Assembly (NCBI RefSeq): GCF_020523825.1
Contig: NZ_JAJALK010000028.1
Location: 1 to 49,205 of the forward strand
Source of the DNA: Methylobacterium brachiatum
Lineage (GTDB): Bacteria > Pseudomonadota > Alphaproteobacteria > Rhizobiales > Beijerinckiaceae
DNA: 49,205 nt
Direction: 5' to 3'
The translations under genes and the position numbers were made by a program. Shown piece by piece: positions 7,623 through 16,160 of this stretch (position 1 is its first letter; the number at the start of each line of letters is the position of its first letter). The notes beneath the pieces were generated by a model. The model made no database searches. It was given only the letters and a program-made list of their open reading frames with translations, and was not told the DNA's origin.

Positions 7623-10600
7623 ATGATCAGTCGCATCCTCGACTTCTCGGTCCACCAGCGCTGGCTCGTGGTGCTGCTGTCGCTGCTCGCCGCCGGCTTC
7701 GGTGTGTTCTCGCTGACCAAGCTGCCCATCGACGCGGTGCCGGACATCACCAACAACCAGGTGCAGATCAACACGGTCGCGCCTTCCTACTCACCCGTCG
7801 ACATCGAGAAGCAGGTCACCTACCCGGTCGAGACCGCGCTGGCCGGCATCAAGGGGCTCGAATACACCCGCTCGCTCTCGCGCAACGGCTTCTCGCAGGT
7901 CACCGCCGTCTTCAACGAGAAGCTCGACATCTACTTCGCCCGGCAGCAGGTCGCCGAGCGCCTCAACCAGGTCAAGAGTGACCTGCCGCCAGGCGCCGAG
8001 CCGCAGATGGGCCCGGTCTCGACTGGCCTGGGCGAGATCTACATGTGGACAGTGAACTACAAGAAAGCCGGCGAGAAAGCGCCCGTCCTCGACGGCAAGC
8101 CGGGCTGGCAATCCGACGGCAGCTACCTGACCCCGGAGGGGCAGCGCCTCACGACCGAGCTGGAGCGGTCCGCTTATCTGCGCACAATCCAGGACTGGAT
8201 CATCCGCCTGCAGATCAAGACCGTGCCCGGGGTGGCCGGCGTCGATGGCATTGGCGGCTACGAGAAGCAGTACCACGTCCAGCCCGACCCGGCGAAGCTG
8301 ACCGCCCTCGACCTCTCGTTCGGCGACGTCGCCCGCGCACTCCAGGCCAACAACGCCAACCAGGGCGCCCGCTACCTGGAGGACAACGGCGAGGGCTACG
8401 TCGTGCGCGCGGCCGGACGGCTGGAGAGCATGGACGAGATCGCCAACGTCGTCGTCACGACGCGTGGCGGCGTGCCGGTGCGGATCAAGGACATAGCTCA
8501 GGTCCGGATCGGGCGGGATCTACGGACCGGCTCGGGCAGCGAGAACGGCCGCGAGGTCGTCGTCGGCACCGCGTTGATGCTGATCGGCGAGAACAGCCGC
8601 ACCGTCGCCGCCGCCGTCGATGCCAAGATGAACGAGATCCGCAAGTCGCTGCCGCCCGGGGTCGAGGTGCAGACGGTGCTCAACCGCACGCTGCTGGTCG
8701 AGGCGACCATCAAGACGGTGGCCCGGAACCTCGCCGAGGGCGCGACGCTCGTCATCGTCATCCTGTTCCTGCTGCTCGGCAACATCCGGGCCGCCATCAT
8801 CACGGCGCTGGTCATCCCGGTCGCCATGCTGATGACCATGACCGGCATGGTCGAGGCGAAGATCTCGGCGAACCTGATGAGCCTCGGCGCCCTCGATTTC
8901 GGGCTGATCGTCGACGGGGCGGTGATCATCGCGGAGAACTCGCTCCGGCACCTGGCGGAAAAACAGCACGAACTCGGCCGCAAGCTGGAACTCGAGGAGC
9001 GGCTCGCGACGGTGCGGGCGTCGGCCGAGGAGATGATCAAGCCGTCGCTGTTCGGGCAGGCGATCATCATCCTGGTCTACGTCCCGCTCCTGACCTTCAC
9101 GGGGGTCGAGGGCAAGATGTTCGAGCCGATGGCGCTGACCGTGATCATCGCGCTGGTCTCGGCCTTCATCCTGTCGCTGACCTTCGTCCCGGCGATGATC
9201 GCCATCGTGATCACCGGCAAGGTCACCGAGACGGACAACCTCATCATCCGGGGGTTCAAGGCGGCGTATCGCCCGGCCCTGGTCGGGGCCGTGCGGGCCC
9301 CGATGGCGTTCATCCTAGGCTCGCTCCTGCTGCTGGCCGGGGCCGGCGTGTTGTTCACCCGGCTCGGCGCGGAGTTCATCCCGACGCTCGACGAGAAGAG
9401 CATCGCCATGAACGCGCTGCGGATCCCCTCGACCTCGCTGTCGCAATCCCAGGCGATGCAGCTCAAGATCGAGCAGGCGGTGAGTAAGTTCCCGCAGGTG
9501 GCCTACGTGTTCTCGAAGACCGGTACCGCCGAGGTTGCCTCCGACCCGATGCCGCAGAACTCCTCGGACACCTTCGTGATCCTCAAACCCCAGGAGGAGT
9601 GGCCGGACCCGGAATTGTCCAAGACCGAGCTGCAGGAGCAGATCGAGAAAGCCGCCGGCGCCTTGGCCGGCAACGTGTTCGAGTTCTCCCAGCCGATCCA
9701 GCTGCGCTTCAACGAGCTTCTGGCCGGCACCCGCGGCGATCTCGCCGTGAAGGTGTTTGGCGAGGAGTTCGAGCCGATGCTCAAGGTGGCCAACCAGATC
9801 GCGGCCATCTTGAAGGGGACGGCGGGAGCCGAGGACGTCAAGGTCGAGCAGACGCAGGGCCTGCCGTTCCTGGAGATCAAGATCAACAAGGCGGAGGCCG
9901 CGCGGCTAGGCCTGAGCACCGGGGCCATCCAGGAGGTCATCGGGGCGGCGATCGGCGGCAAGGATGCCGGCGTGGTGTTCGAGGGCGACCGGCGCTTTCC
10001 CATCGTCGTACGCCTGACCGACAAGGTCCGGGAGGATCGCGAGGCGCTGGAGAACTTGCCCGTCGCGCTGCCGCCCGGCCCGAACGGGCGCTCGGCCTCC
10101 GTGCTCCTGAAGCAGGTGGCGAGCTTCGAGGTGACGGAGGGGCCGAACCAGATCAGCCGCGAGAACGGCAAGCGCCGTGTCGTGGTCACCGCCAACGTGC
10201 GCGGCCGGGACATCGGTTCGCTCGTGGCCGAGGCGCAGGCGAAGGTCGCGAGCCAAGTCCAGCTGCCCCCGGGCTATTACATCGCCTGGGGCGGTCAGTT
10301 CGAGAACCTGGCCTCGGCCCGGCAGCGTCTGATGGTCGTCGTGCCGGTGTGCTTCTTCCTGATCTTCCTGCTGCTGTACTCGGCGCTGGGCTCGCCCCGG
10401 GACGCGCTGCTGGTGTTCAGCGCGGTGCCGCTGGCGCTCACCGGCGGCATCGCGGCGCTGTGGCTGCGCGGCATGCCGTTCTCGGTGCCGGCGGCGGTCG
10501 GGTTCATCGCGCTCTCCGGCGTGGCGGTGCTGAACGGCCTCGTGATGCTGACCTTCATCAAGCAACTCATCGCTGAGGGGCGCCCCCGGCGCGAGGCGAT

Positions 10601-10886
10601 CCTGGAGGGCGCCATGACCCGCTTGCGACCGGTGGCGATGACGGCGCTCGTGGCCTCACTCGGCTTCGTGCCCATGGCGTTGGCCACCGAGACTGGGGCG
10701 GAGATCCAGCGGCCCCTGGCGACCGTCGTCATCGGCGGCCTGATCAGCGCCACCCTGCTCACGCTCATCGTGCTGCCGGCGCTCTACGCCCGCTTCGGCG
10801 GCAAGGATCTGCCGAAATCTTCCGTGCAGGCGAGGAAGGAAGCCGAGGGACGCGCCTTTCCGCCCCTGCGACCTGCCGCGGAGTAG
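7623..10886 (+). CDS. czcA: heavy-metal RND efflux pump (CzcA type)
   Basis: A 1,087-residue proton-driven pump with the RND layout: helix 1, a large periplasmic loop, helices 2-6, helix 7, a second loop and helices 8-12. Helix 4 carries DFGLIVDGAVIIAEN from Asp425. This is the DFG-x3-DGA-x3-(V/A)EN pattern of the Zn/Co/Cd/Ni subgroup, not the Cu/Ag pattern of CusA. The N-terminus MISRILDFSVHQRWLVVLLSLL and the loop segment SYSPVDIEKQVTYPVETALAG are typical. It is full length. No outer-membrane czcC follows, so a TolC-like channel encoded elsewhere must complete the tripartite pump. The exact metal cannot be told from the sequence alone. Confidence 0.93.
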   Translation: MISRILDFSVHQRWLVVLLSLLAAGFGVFSLTKLPIDAVPDITNNQVQINTVAPSYSPVDIEKQVTYPVETALAGIKGLEYTRSLSRNGFSQVTAVFNEKLDIYFARQQVAERLNQVKSDLPPGAEPQMGPVSTGLGEIYMWTVNYKKAGEKAPVLDGKPGWQSDGSYLTPEGQRLTTELERSAYLRTIQDWIIRLQIKTVPGVAGVDGIGGYEKQYHVQPDPAKLTALDLSFGDVARALQANNANQGARYLEDNGEGYVVRAAGRLESMDEIANVVVTTRGGVPVRIKDIAQVRIGRDLRTGSGSENGREVVVGTALMLIGENSRTVAAAVDAKMNEIRKSLPPGVEVQTVLNRTLLVEATIKTVARNLAEGATLVIVILFLLLGNIRAAIITALVIPVAMLMTMTGMVEAKISANLMSLGALDFGLIVDGAVIIAENSLRHLAEKQHELGRKLELEERLATVRASAEEMIKPSLFGQAIIILVYVPLLTFTGVEGKMFEPMALTVIIALVSAFILSLTFVPAMIAIVITGKVTETDNLIIRGFKAAYRPALVGAVRAPMAFILGSLLLLAGAGVLFTRLGAEFIPTLDEKSIAMNALRIPSTSLSQSQAMQLKIEQAVSKFPQVAYVFSKTGTAEVASDPMPQNSSDTFVILKPQEEWPDPELSKTELQEQIEKAAGALAGNVFEFSQPIQLRFNELLAGTRGDLAVKVFGEEFEPMLKVANQIAAILKGTAGAEDVKVEQTQGLPFLEIKINKAEAARLGLSTGAIQEVIGAAIGGKDAGVVFEGDRRFPIVVRLTDKVREDREALENLPVALPPGPNGRSASVLLKQVASFEVTEGPNQISRENGKRRVVVTANVRGRDIGSLVAEAQAKVASQVQLPPGYYIAWGGQFENLASARQRLMVVVPVCFFLIFLLLYSALGSPRDALLVFSAVPLALTGGIAALWLRGMPFSVPAAVGFIALSGVAVLNGLVMLTFIKQLIAEGRPRREAILEGAMTRLRPVAMTALVASLGFVPMALATETGAEIQRPLATVVIGGLISATLLTLIVLPALYARFGGKDLPKSSVQARKEAEGRAFPPLRPAAE

Positions 10887-10973
10887 GGGCGCCCATGTCG
10901 CCTCGCGGCTTTCAACCTCAAAGAGGATCGGAAGCCGATCCAAAGGGCAGGCAGGCTCGCAACCTGGCACGCC

Positions 10974-10994
10974 AACGTCACGTCGCGTGACGTT
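10974..10994. promoter_or_regulatory. 21-bp perfect palindrome downstream of czcA
   Basis: AACGTCACG and CGTGACGTT form perfect 9-base arms around TCG. It lies about 90 bases after the pump gene and 80 bases before the methyltransferase gene. No T-run follows, so an operator is as likely as a terminator. The binding protein is unknown. Confidence 0.5.
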
Positions 10995-11075
10995 CACGAA
11001 CCATTCTTCATCGATGTAAGGGGCCGGATAGCCAGCGCGACGTCTGCCTCACGCCACCGATTTTTTTCTTTGCCG

Positions 11076-11810
11076 ATGGGGATGCTAAAGATGCAGGCTG
11101 GCAAGTGCGCGACAAGCGTCTCGGATGCGGAGAGTCGAGCCGATCTCATACACACCGAGGTGCCGGCGAGCCGGCGAGTCCGCAGCCGATGGCTCTCGAG
11201 TGCATTCCGCATGCTGGTCGATGCCTGCCTTCTGGACGACCCAAAATGGTACGCGCCCCTGGCGGAAGCCCTCGCCCCGAGGCCCGGTGAGCGCATTCTC
11301 GACTGCGGCCCTGGAAGTGCTCTGCGCGCCTTGTATTGCGCCGACCGCTTCCCAGACTCACAGTTTGTTGCGGTCGAGTTCAACCGACGTCGGATCACGA
11401 AGGCGTTCAAGCGCGCATCCAGCATGAATTTGTCCAACTATAAAGCTATGACGTTCGAAGATGCGAGGCGCACACCGTTCGGCGCAGGTTCTTTCGACAA
11501 GGCGCTGCTGGTTCTCAACCTGCATGGTCTTGCGCCGGAGGATAAGACGAAAAATCTGCGGGAGCTTCGGCGGATCCTCCGGCGAGGCGGTATCGTCTTG
11601 GCGGCCGACATCGACCAACCGAAGGCCTCGCGGGAAGACGTGATCTTACGGCTCACCCAGCTGTTCTATGGCGCGGAGGCAACCAAGTCCCACACGTCGG
11701 GGACGTGGCCGAAATACCTGACGGAGGCGGGCTTTACCGGAGTGCGTCGCTTGTCGGAGCATCCAATCTGGATCGGCCGGATGGCCCTGATCCGCAGCCG
11801 GAAGCAGTGA
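11076..11810 (+). CDS. class I SAM-dependent methyltransferase
   Basis: A protein of about 244 residues with a Rossmann-type methyltransferase core. Motif I is PGERILDCGPGSALRALY; the acidic residue ending strand 2 is in QFVAVEFN; FEDARRTPFGAGSFDKALLVLNLHGL is motif IV-like, and LRELRRILRRGGIVLAADID is the strand-5 region. The substrate cannot be read from the sequence; the arrangement resembles small-molecule, UbiE-like enzymes. In-frame ATG codons at 11076, 11082 and 11091 compete and none has a strong ribosome site, so the start may be up to 15 bases off. Base composition is slightly less GC-rich than in the metal genes. It stands alone between a palindrome and transposase debris, so context gives no pathway. 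Confidence 0.78.
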   Translation: MGMLKMQAGKCATSVSDAESRADLIHTEVPASRRVRSRWLSSAFRMLVDACLLDDPKWYAPLAEALAPRPGERILDCGPGSALRALYCADRFPDSQFVAVEFNRRRITKAFKRASSMNLSNYKAMTFEDARRTPFGAGSFDKALLVLNLHGLAPEDKTKNLRELRRILRRGGIVLAADIDQPKASREDVILRLTQLFYGAEATKSHTSGTWPKYLTEAGFTGVRRLSEHPIWIGRMALIRSRKQ

Positions 11811-11851
11811 GCTCGCTCCATTGAACCGCGCTGGGCTTACCGCCACTGGAA

Positions 11852-11990
11852 TTACGTGGTGGCTGCGGCGCGATAATCGGCTTTCCGGGCAGGTATGGCG
11901 TTGAGCGTGACGAGGCGTTTGCGCCCTGTGGCTGTCAGTGGCGCCTTCGGCTTTCCTGCCGGTTGAAGGCGCGGACGGAAGTCGCGGAAG
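11852..11990 (-). pseudogene. C-terminal fragment resembling an IS110-type transposase
   Basis: The minus strand keeps an open stretch reading FRDFRPRLQPAGKPK followed by APLTATGRKRLVTLNAI and ending at a TAA at 11854-11852. The pattern of GKP-x-K plus basic residues and LxTLNAI resembles the end of IS110-family transposases as I remember them. No start codon, upstream catalytic part or element ends are visible, so this would be a decayed fragment. The rest of the 430-base gap between 11811 and 12239 shows nothing recognisable. Confidence 0.35.
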
Positions 11991-12239
11991 ACGAAGCAGC
12001 GGCGTGGGCCCGCTGGTCAGCGGTGTGATGGAGACACATGACTTCCCACTTGGCGATCTCGACGCGTTAGCGGGGCGGGGCAGCTCCGTCGCCTGCGCCT
12101 GGGGAGATCCGCCTGGCGAGCGCCGAAACTCCAGACCGGTGGTGTTCTTTCAGGCCTTAAATGAGGGCTCACGTTGCAACCGACCGTGGGGCGGCTGGTT
12201 GTCAGGTTTCACCCCGAAACATCCCGCCCAGGAAAGATC

Positions 12240-12509
12240 ATGACAAAGATTAGCTTTTTCTGCGTGTTGGGTCTGCTCGCAAGCAGCCCAGCCTTAGCCC
12301 AAGGCTTGCCCGCCCCTGGGCAGTCCGGCGCGACAGGAGTTGTGATCCAAAGACAACCTAACACCACCGGAAATGATCGTGACATAGTTATAGCCCCCGG
12401 CCCCACAGGAGCGAGCACAATAACGACCGACTCCGCGGCCGGCGGCAATGCGGGCCATCCCGAGCGGGCGGTCCCGAACGGAAGCGCCAACGGGGGCGGC
12501 AGTCGGTAG
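12240..12509 (+). CDS. small secreted protein with PERAVPN motif
   Basis: An 89-residue protein with a clear signal peptide (MTKISFFCVLGLLASSPALA, probable cleavage after ALA). The mature part is rich in Gly, Asn, Thr and Pro, and ends with GGNAGHPERAVPNGSANGGG. AGGAAAG lies 4 bases before the ATG at 12240. The 12-residue pattern GNA-x-x-PERAVPN recurs in a second secreted protein at 16161-16421, which suggests a shared function or origin. No known domain is recognised. The earlier in-frame start at 12174 would precede the signal peptide with unrelated sequence and is rejected. Confidence 0.68.
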   Translation: MTKISFFCVLGLLASSPALAQGLPAPGQSGATGVVIQRQPNTTGNDRDIVIAPGPTGASTITTDSAAGGNAGHPERAVPNGSANGGGSR

Positions 12510-12544
12510 TCTTCTACCCACGTTTGCTGGGATAGAGCGGAGAC

Positions 12545-12640
12545 GGCGAGCGGCAACTGGCCAGGCCGCTCCGCCTCGGTGACGAAGCGCACCTTCTCCT
12601 CGCGTGTGAAGCGGCGGCGCTCCGGCCCGGTTCTCGGCAC
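12545..12640 (-). pseudogene. possible transposase helix-turn-helix fragment
   Basis: On the minus strand PERRRFTREEKVRFVTEAE resembles the first helix of IS3- or IS66-type transposase OrfA proteins, which commonly begin RRR-(F/W)-x-x-EEK-x-(R/K)-(I/V)-V. The frame soon loses similarity, and no continuation, terminal repeats or duplication is visible. The surrounding 12510-13000 stretch has several overlapping open frames on both strands but no convincing gene. This is a weak call. Confidence 0.28.
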
Positions 12641-13000
12641 GCACCAGGCGGGGGAACGACAAGAGGTCGGAGCGGGCAGCGTCGGTTGCAGACAGCAGCT
12701 CGGCCTCGCTCAGCGGTTTGGCACCAGGGATATCCCTGAGGCGTCGGGAGGGGGCGAGCGATCGACGAGGAGTAGGCGACACGGACTTCGAAGTTCAAGG
12801 CAGGGACATTCAGACCCGGGGCTCGAGCGCAGGCAGCTCTCTGAACCGATGTGAACCCAGCCTTCCGAACAGCATACCGGCCCGTGGCGTCATCGAAGGC
12901 CACATCGTGAGGCCTGACACACGTCCGATCGAAGACCCCGCCGAAACATCGAAGATCAAGCTTGCCAGACAGGGGGCATCCATACACGCCCCTGGCGGCG

Positions 13001-13054
13001 ATGTTCTTCGCGGGCTTCCTGCTGCTGCTCCTGCTCGAGGGAATGATCGGCTAG
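13001..13054 (+). other. 17-codon hydrophobic reading frame before the response regulator
   Basis: ATG at 13001 opens MFFAGFLLLLLLEGMIG followed by TAG, ending 12 bases before the response-regulator start. It is a membrane-segment-like peptide. It could be a leader peptide, a tiny membrane protein, or the tail of a decayed gene: the frame is open upstream with HPYTPLAA. No clear ribosome site is present, so the call is tentative. Confidence 0.3.
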
Positions 13055-13066
13055 GCTGGATCCGGA

Positions 13067-13813
13067 ATGCTGGCCGCGGGCGAAACCAAGTCCCTCCCGG
13101 ACGAGGCCCACATCCTCCTCGTCGAGGACGACGACGGCATGCGCGTGCTCGTCAGCCGCATCCTGCGGGAGAGCGGCTTCCGGGTCACGGGCTGCCGCGG
13201 CGGCGCCGAGATGTGGTCGCTCCTGCCCGACACGCCGGTTGACCTCGTCCTCCTCGACGTCATGCTGCCGGGCGCGTCCGGGTTCGACCTGCTCAGGGCC
13301 CTGCGGGCGAAGGGCACCGTCCCGGTCATCATGCTGAGCGCCCGCAACGAGGAGGCAGACCGGGTGCTCGGCCTGGAACTGGGCGCCGACGACTACGTCG
13401 CCAAGCCGTTCGGGCGCCCGGAACTCCTCGCCCGGATCCGGGCGGTGCTCCGCCGGTCGGCCCTCGCGCCGGTGCCGAGCGCGGCGTCGCGGCCGGAATC
13501 CCTCGCCTTCGCCGGCTGGCGGCTCGACCTGCGCAGCCGCGCCCTGACCGATCCCGAAGGCGCCGCCGTCGACCTGTCGGGCGCCGAGCACGACCTGCTG
13601 CTGGTGTTCCTGGAACACCCGGGCCGGGTGCTCGGCCGCGAGCAGATCCTGGAGATGGGCCGCGGGCGGCTCGCCGCGCCGTCGGACCGCAGCGTCGACA
13701 CGCTGGTCAGCCGGCTGCGGCGCAAGCTCGAACCGCCCGCGGGGACGGCCCCCGTCATCAAGACGGTGCGGGGCTCCGGCTACATGCTGACCGCCAAGGT
13801 CGAGCGGGCATGA
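13067..13813 (+). CDS. OmpR-family response regulator
   Basis: A 248-residue two-component regulator. The receiver domain (about residues 12-125) has HILLVEDDDGMRVL with the acidic pair, the phospho-acceptor Asp64 in LVLLDVMLPG, the switch Ser in VIMLSARNEE and the conserved Lys in DDYVAKPFGRPELL. The C-terminal winged helix (about 150-245) has LSGAEHDLLLVFLEHPGRVLGREQI and ends RGSGYMLTAKVERA. Its stop overlaps the start of the histidine kinase gene by 4 bases (ATGA), so the two are translationally coupled. The target genes are unknown; the nearby divergent DUF1275 and secreted-protein promoters are candidates. Confidence 0.92.
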   Translation: MLAAGETKSLPDEAHILLVEDDDGMRVLVSRILRESGFRVTGCRGGAEMWSLLPDTPVDLVLLDVMLPGASGFDLLRALRAKGTVPVIMLSARNEEADRVLGLELGADDYVAKPFGRPELLARIRAVLRRSALAPVPSAASRPESLAFAGWRLDLRSRALTDPEGAAVDLSGAEHDLLLVFLEHPGRVLGREQILEMGRGRLAAPSDRSVDTLVSRLRRKLEPPAGTAPVIKTVRGSGYMLTAKVERA

Positions 13814-15231
13814 GGAGCCTCCTCGGCCTCGCCCGCAGCCTGGAGGGGCGCACCGTCGTCGTCCTGCTCCTGGCCGTGCTCCTCGTCCATGGCGGTGCGC
13901 TGGCGATCTACCGCCTCTCGGCGGCGGCCGCGGCCGACGAGGCCTTCGCCACCGAGGTCGCCCGCCAGCTCGTCATCGCACGCGAGGCCGTGTCGCGACG
14001 CCCGCCGGAGGAGCGGGCCGACGAGGCCAAGGCCCTCTCGTCGAAGCATTTCGAGGTCGGCTGGGAGCGGGGCCCGCCCGCCGAAGCCGTCGGGACCGAC
14101 GCGGCGCTGCGCGACCTGCGCGACCGCGTCCTGGAGGCCGAACCCGTGCTCGGCCCAGGGCTGGCGCTCGCCCTGGGCGCGCCGGACGAGCCGCTGCGCC
14201 AGCGGGACCTCCGCGGCGCCTTCCCGCTCCCGGACGGCGACTACCTGACCTTCCGCTCTGCCCATGCGCCGGGCCTCGCCCGCCTAGGGCCGTGGGCCTT
14301 CCTCGCGACGGCGGTGGCCATCCTGGTCGGTGTCGCAGCCGTGGTCGTGGTGCACCGCATCGCCGGGCCCCTGCGCGAGTTGACCCGCGCCACAGAGCGG
14401 ATCGGACGGAGGGCGGTCGTGCCGGTGCCGGAGGTCGGGCCGGACGAGACGCGCGGGATCGGGCGCGCCCTGAACGCGATGCAGGCGCGCATCCACGGCC
14501 TCGTGGCGGAGCGGACGCAGGCGCTGGCGGCGGTCTCGCACGACCTGAGAACGCCCATCGCCAGGCTGCGCCTGCGCCTCGACCGGGTCGAGGACGCCGA
14601 CGAGCGCCGCGCGATGGCGGCGGACCTCGACGAGATGCAGGCCATGGTCGAGGCCACCCTGGCGTACGTGCGCGGCGGCGATGACCCGGAGGCGCGGCAG
14701 ATCGCCAACGTCGCGAGCCTCCTGATGGCGGTGGCGGACACCTCGACGGACGCCGGCCAGGATGTAGCGTATGCCGGCCCCGGCCGGGCGCTGGCGGAGG
14801 TGCGGCCGGTCGCCCTCCGGCGGGCGTTGGAGAACCTCGTCGACAACGGCGTGCGTTACGGCGGCCGCGTGCGCATCGCCCTGGGCTTCAACGACGCCGC
14901 CCTCGTGGTCCATGTCGACGACGACGGCCCCGGCATCCCGCCGGGGGACGTCGCCCGGGCGTTCGAGCCGTTCGTGCGGCTGGCGGCGTCGCGGAACCGG
15001 AACACCGGCGGGACCGGCTTGGGGCTGACCATCGCGAGGCGGGCGGTCGAGGCCGAGGGCGGCCGCCTCGGCCTGTCGAACCGGCCCGGGGGAGGCCTGC
15101 GGGCCGAGATCCGCCTGCCCGGGACGGGGGGGCGCGGCCGCGGCGGCGTCCCCCCGGCCGACCCTCAGCGCGCGGTCGCCGGCGCGTCGGGGTGCGCGTC
15201 CGGCTGCGCCGAACGCTCGTTGGACACGTAG
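13810..15231 (+). CDS. sensor histidine kinase (EnvZ-like architecture)
   Basis: A 473-residue inner-membrane kinase. Membrane segments lie at about residues 15-35 (VVVLLLAVLLVHGGALAIY) and 160-182 (AFLATAVAILVGVAAVVVV), flanking a periplasmic sensor region. A HAMP linker (RIAGPLRELTRATERIGR), a dimerisation and phospho-acceptor helix with His244 in VSHDLRTPIARLRLRL, and an ATPase domain with ENLVDNGVRYGG, DDDGPGIPPGD and GGTGLGLTIARRAV follow. The last 22 codons (15165-15231) overlap, on the opposite strand, the end of the DUF1275 gene; this tail is Ala/Ser/Cys-rich and probably not functional. The signal sensed is unknown. Confidence 0.92.
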   Translation: MRSLLGLARSLEGRTVVVLLLAVLLVHGGALAIYRLSAAAAADEAFATEVARQLVIAREAVSRRPPEERADEAKALSSKHFEVGWERGPPAEAVGTDAALRDLRDRVLEAEPVLGPGLALALGAPDEPLRQRDLRGAFPLPDGDYLTFRSAHAPGLARLGPWAFLATAVAILVGVAAVVVVHRIAGPLRELTRATERIGRRAVVPVPEVGPDETRGIGRALNAMQARIHGLVAERTQALAAVSHDLRTPIARLRLRLDRVEDADERRAMAADLDEMQAMVEATLAYVRGGDDPEARQIANVASLLMAVADTSTDAGQDVAYAGPGRALAEVRPVALRRALENLVDNGVRYGGRVRIALGFNDAALVVHVDDDGPGIPPGDVARAFEPFVRLAASRNRNTGGTGLGLTIARRAVEAEGGRLGLSNRPGGGLRAEIRLPGTGGRGRGGVPPADPQRAVAGASGCASGCAERSLDT

Positions 15232-15896
15232 GCGCTGCCTGGGAGTGCCAGAGTCAGGAGGAAGGTGGCCGCCGCCAGTGCCGCGGAGAGCGCGGCAGGC
15301 ACGAGGAAGGCGTCGGGCCCGAGCAGCCTCTGCAGGAAGCCGCCCGCGACCGCACCCGAGGTCAGGGCCGCCCAGAGCGGCGCCTGGAGCCAGAAGGAGG
15401 GCGGGGGCTCGTGCAGGATCATGTTCGCGAGCCCGGTCCCGAAACGCACGACCGTGCCCGTGACGTAGGTCAGCGCCAGGCTTCGGCCGCCCTCGTCCTG
15501 CAGCGTCGCGTTGAGGATGCCCAACGCCAGGACGACCGGGTACGCGTGCAGCGGGAACGCTTCCGGCCCCTCTGGCAGGAAATTGCCGATGGACAGCAGC
15601 ACGGCCTGGACGCCAAGTAGGACCGACAGGCGCCACCGGCCGGCCCAAGCCGCCAGCAGCGTCCCGGCGAAGGCGCCGAAGCAGAACAGCGAGATGGTGC
15701 TGCCGAAGCGCATGGCTCCCGACCAGTCGAACCCGCTGGCCGCGACCCCGAAGCGGGTTGTGTTCCCGCTCATGAACGACATGAACAGCTGCGAGTGCTC
15801 GAGGAACCCGATCGAGTCCGCGGCGCCCGCCAGCGCAGCCAGCGCGATGGCGAGCGGCACGCGCGTCGCGGGGCTCGATGGGAAGGATTTGTCCAT
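15165..15896 (-). CDS. DUF1275 (YoaK) family membrane protein
   Basis: A 243-residue protein with about six hydrophobic helices, beginning MDKSFPSSPATRVPLAIALAALAGAADSIGFL. The segments AGAADSIGF, FMSFMSGNTTRFGVA and TYVTGTVVRFGTGLAN are the repeating signatures of the DUF1275/YoaK family, whose function is not established. The start at 15896 is chosen because the frame upstream (to 16394) runs antisense through another gene and reads as arginine-rich noise. It converges with the histidine kinase gene, overlapping it by 67 bases, and diverges from the secreted-protein gene at 16161; the region between holds a striking inverted repeat. Confidence 0.86.
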   Translation of the reverse strand: MDKSFPSSPATRVPLAIALAALAGAADSIGFLEHSQLFMSFMSGNTTRFGVAASGFDWSGAMRFGSTISLFCFGAFAGTLLAAWAGRWRLSVLLGVQAVLLSIGNFLPEGPEAFPLHAYPVVLALGILNATLQDEGGRSLALTYVTGTVVRFGTGLANMILHEPPPSFWLQAPLWAALTSGAVAGGFLQRLLGPDAFLVPAALSAALAAATFLLTLALPGSAYVSNERSAQPDAHPDAPATAR

Positions 15897-15993
15897 TTGT
15901 GACCTATGCTCTTCGGGGGGCTTCCAGCCGCGCTCGGTCGCGCCGAGGGCCCCCTGGATTAAGCTCGCCCCTTGGCCGGGGCTTTTCCGGACG

Positions 15994-16073
15994 GTGACGA
16001 AGTGTGTCGACGCAATCGTCCGGGCGGCGGACCGAACCCGATGCCCATGCGCAGGGCGGACACACTTCGTCAC
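15994..16073. repeat. perfect 15-bp inverted repeat in a divergent promoter region
   Basis: GTGACGAAGTGTGTC at 15994-16008 and its exact reverse complement at 16059-16073 are 50 bases apart, between the divergent DUF1275 gene and the small secreted-protein gene. The spacing of about 65 bases between arm centres, roughly six DNA turns, fits a looped operator pair or element ends. An 11-base direct repeat GCGGACCGAAC also occurs at 16027-16037 and 16137-16147. Confidence 0.6.
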
Positions 16074-16160
16074 GAACGCGACGACCGACAGACATACGGG
16101 CCGTCTATCTCGGGTCCTGAAGCGGTCGATTCGGCCGCGGACCGAACAGGAGATGGACCC

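Noticed and set aside
14284..15648. Minus-strand frame of 454 codons opposite the histidine kinase
   Set aside because: Arginine/proline-rich and antisense to a kinase with all its motifs intact.
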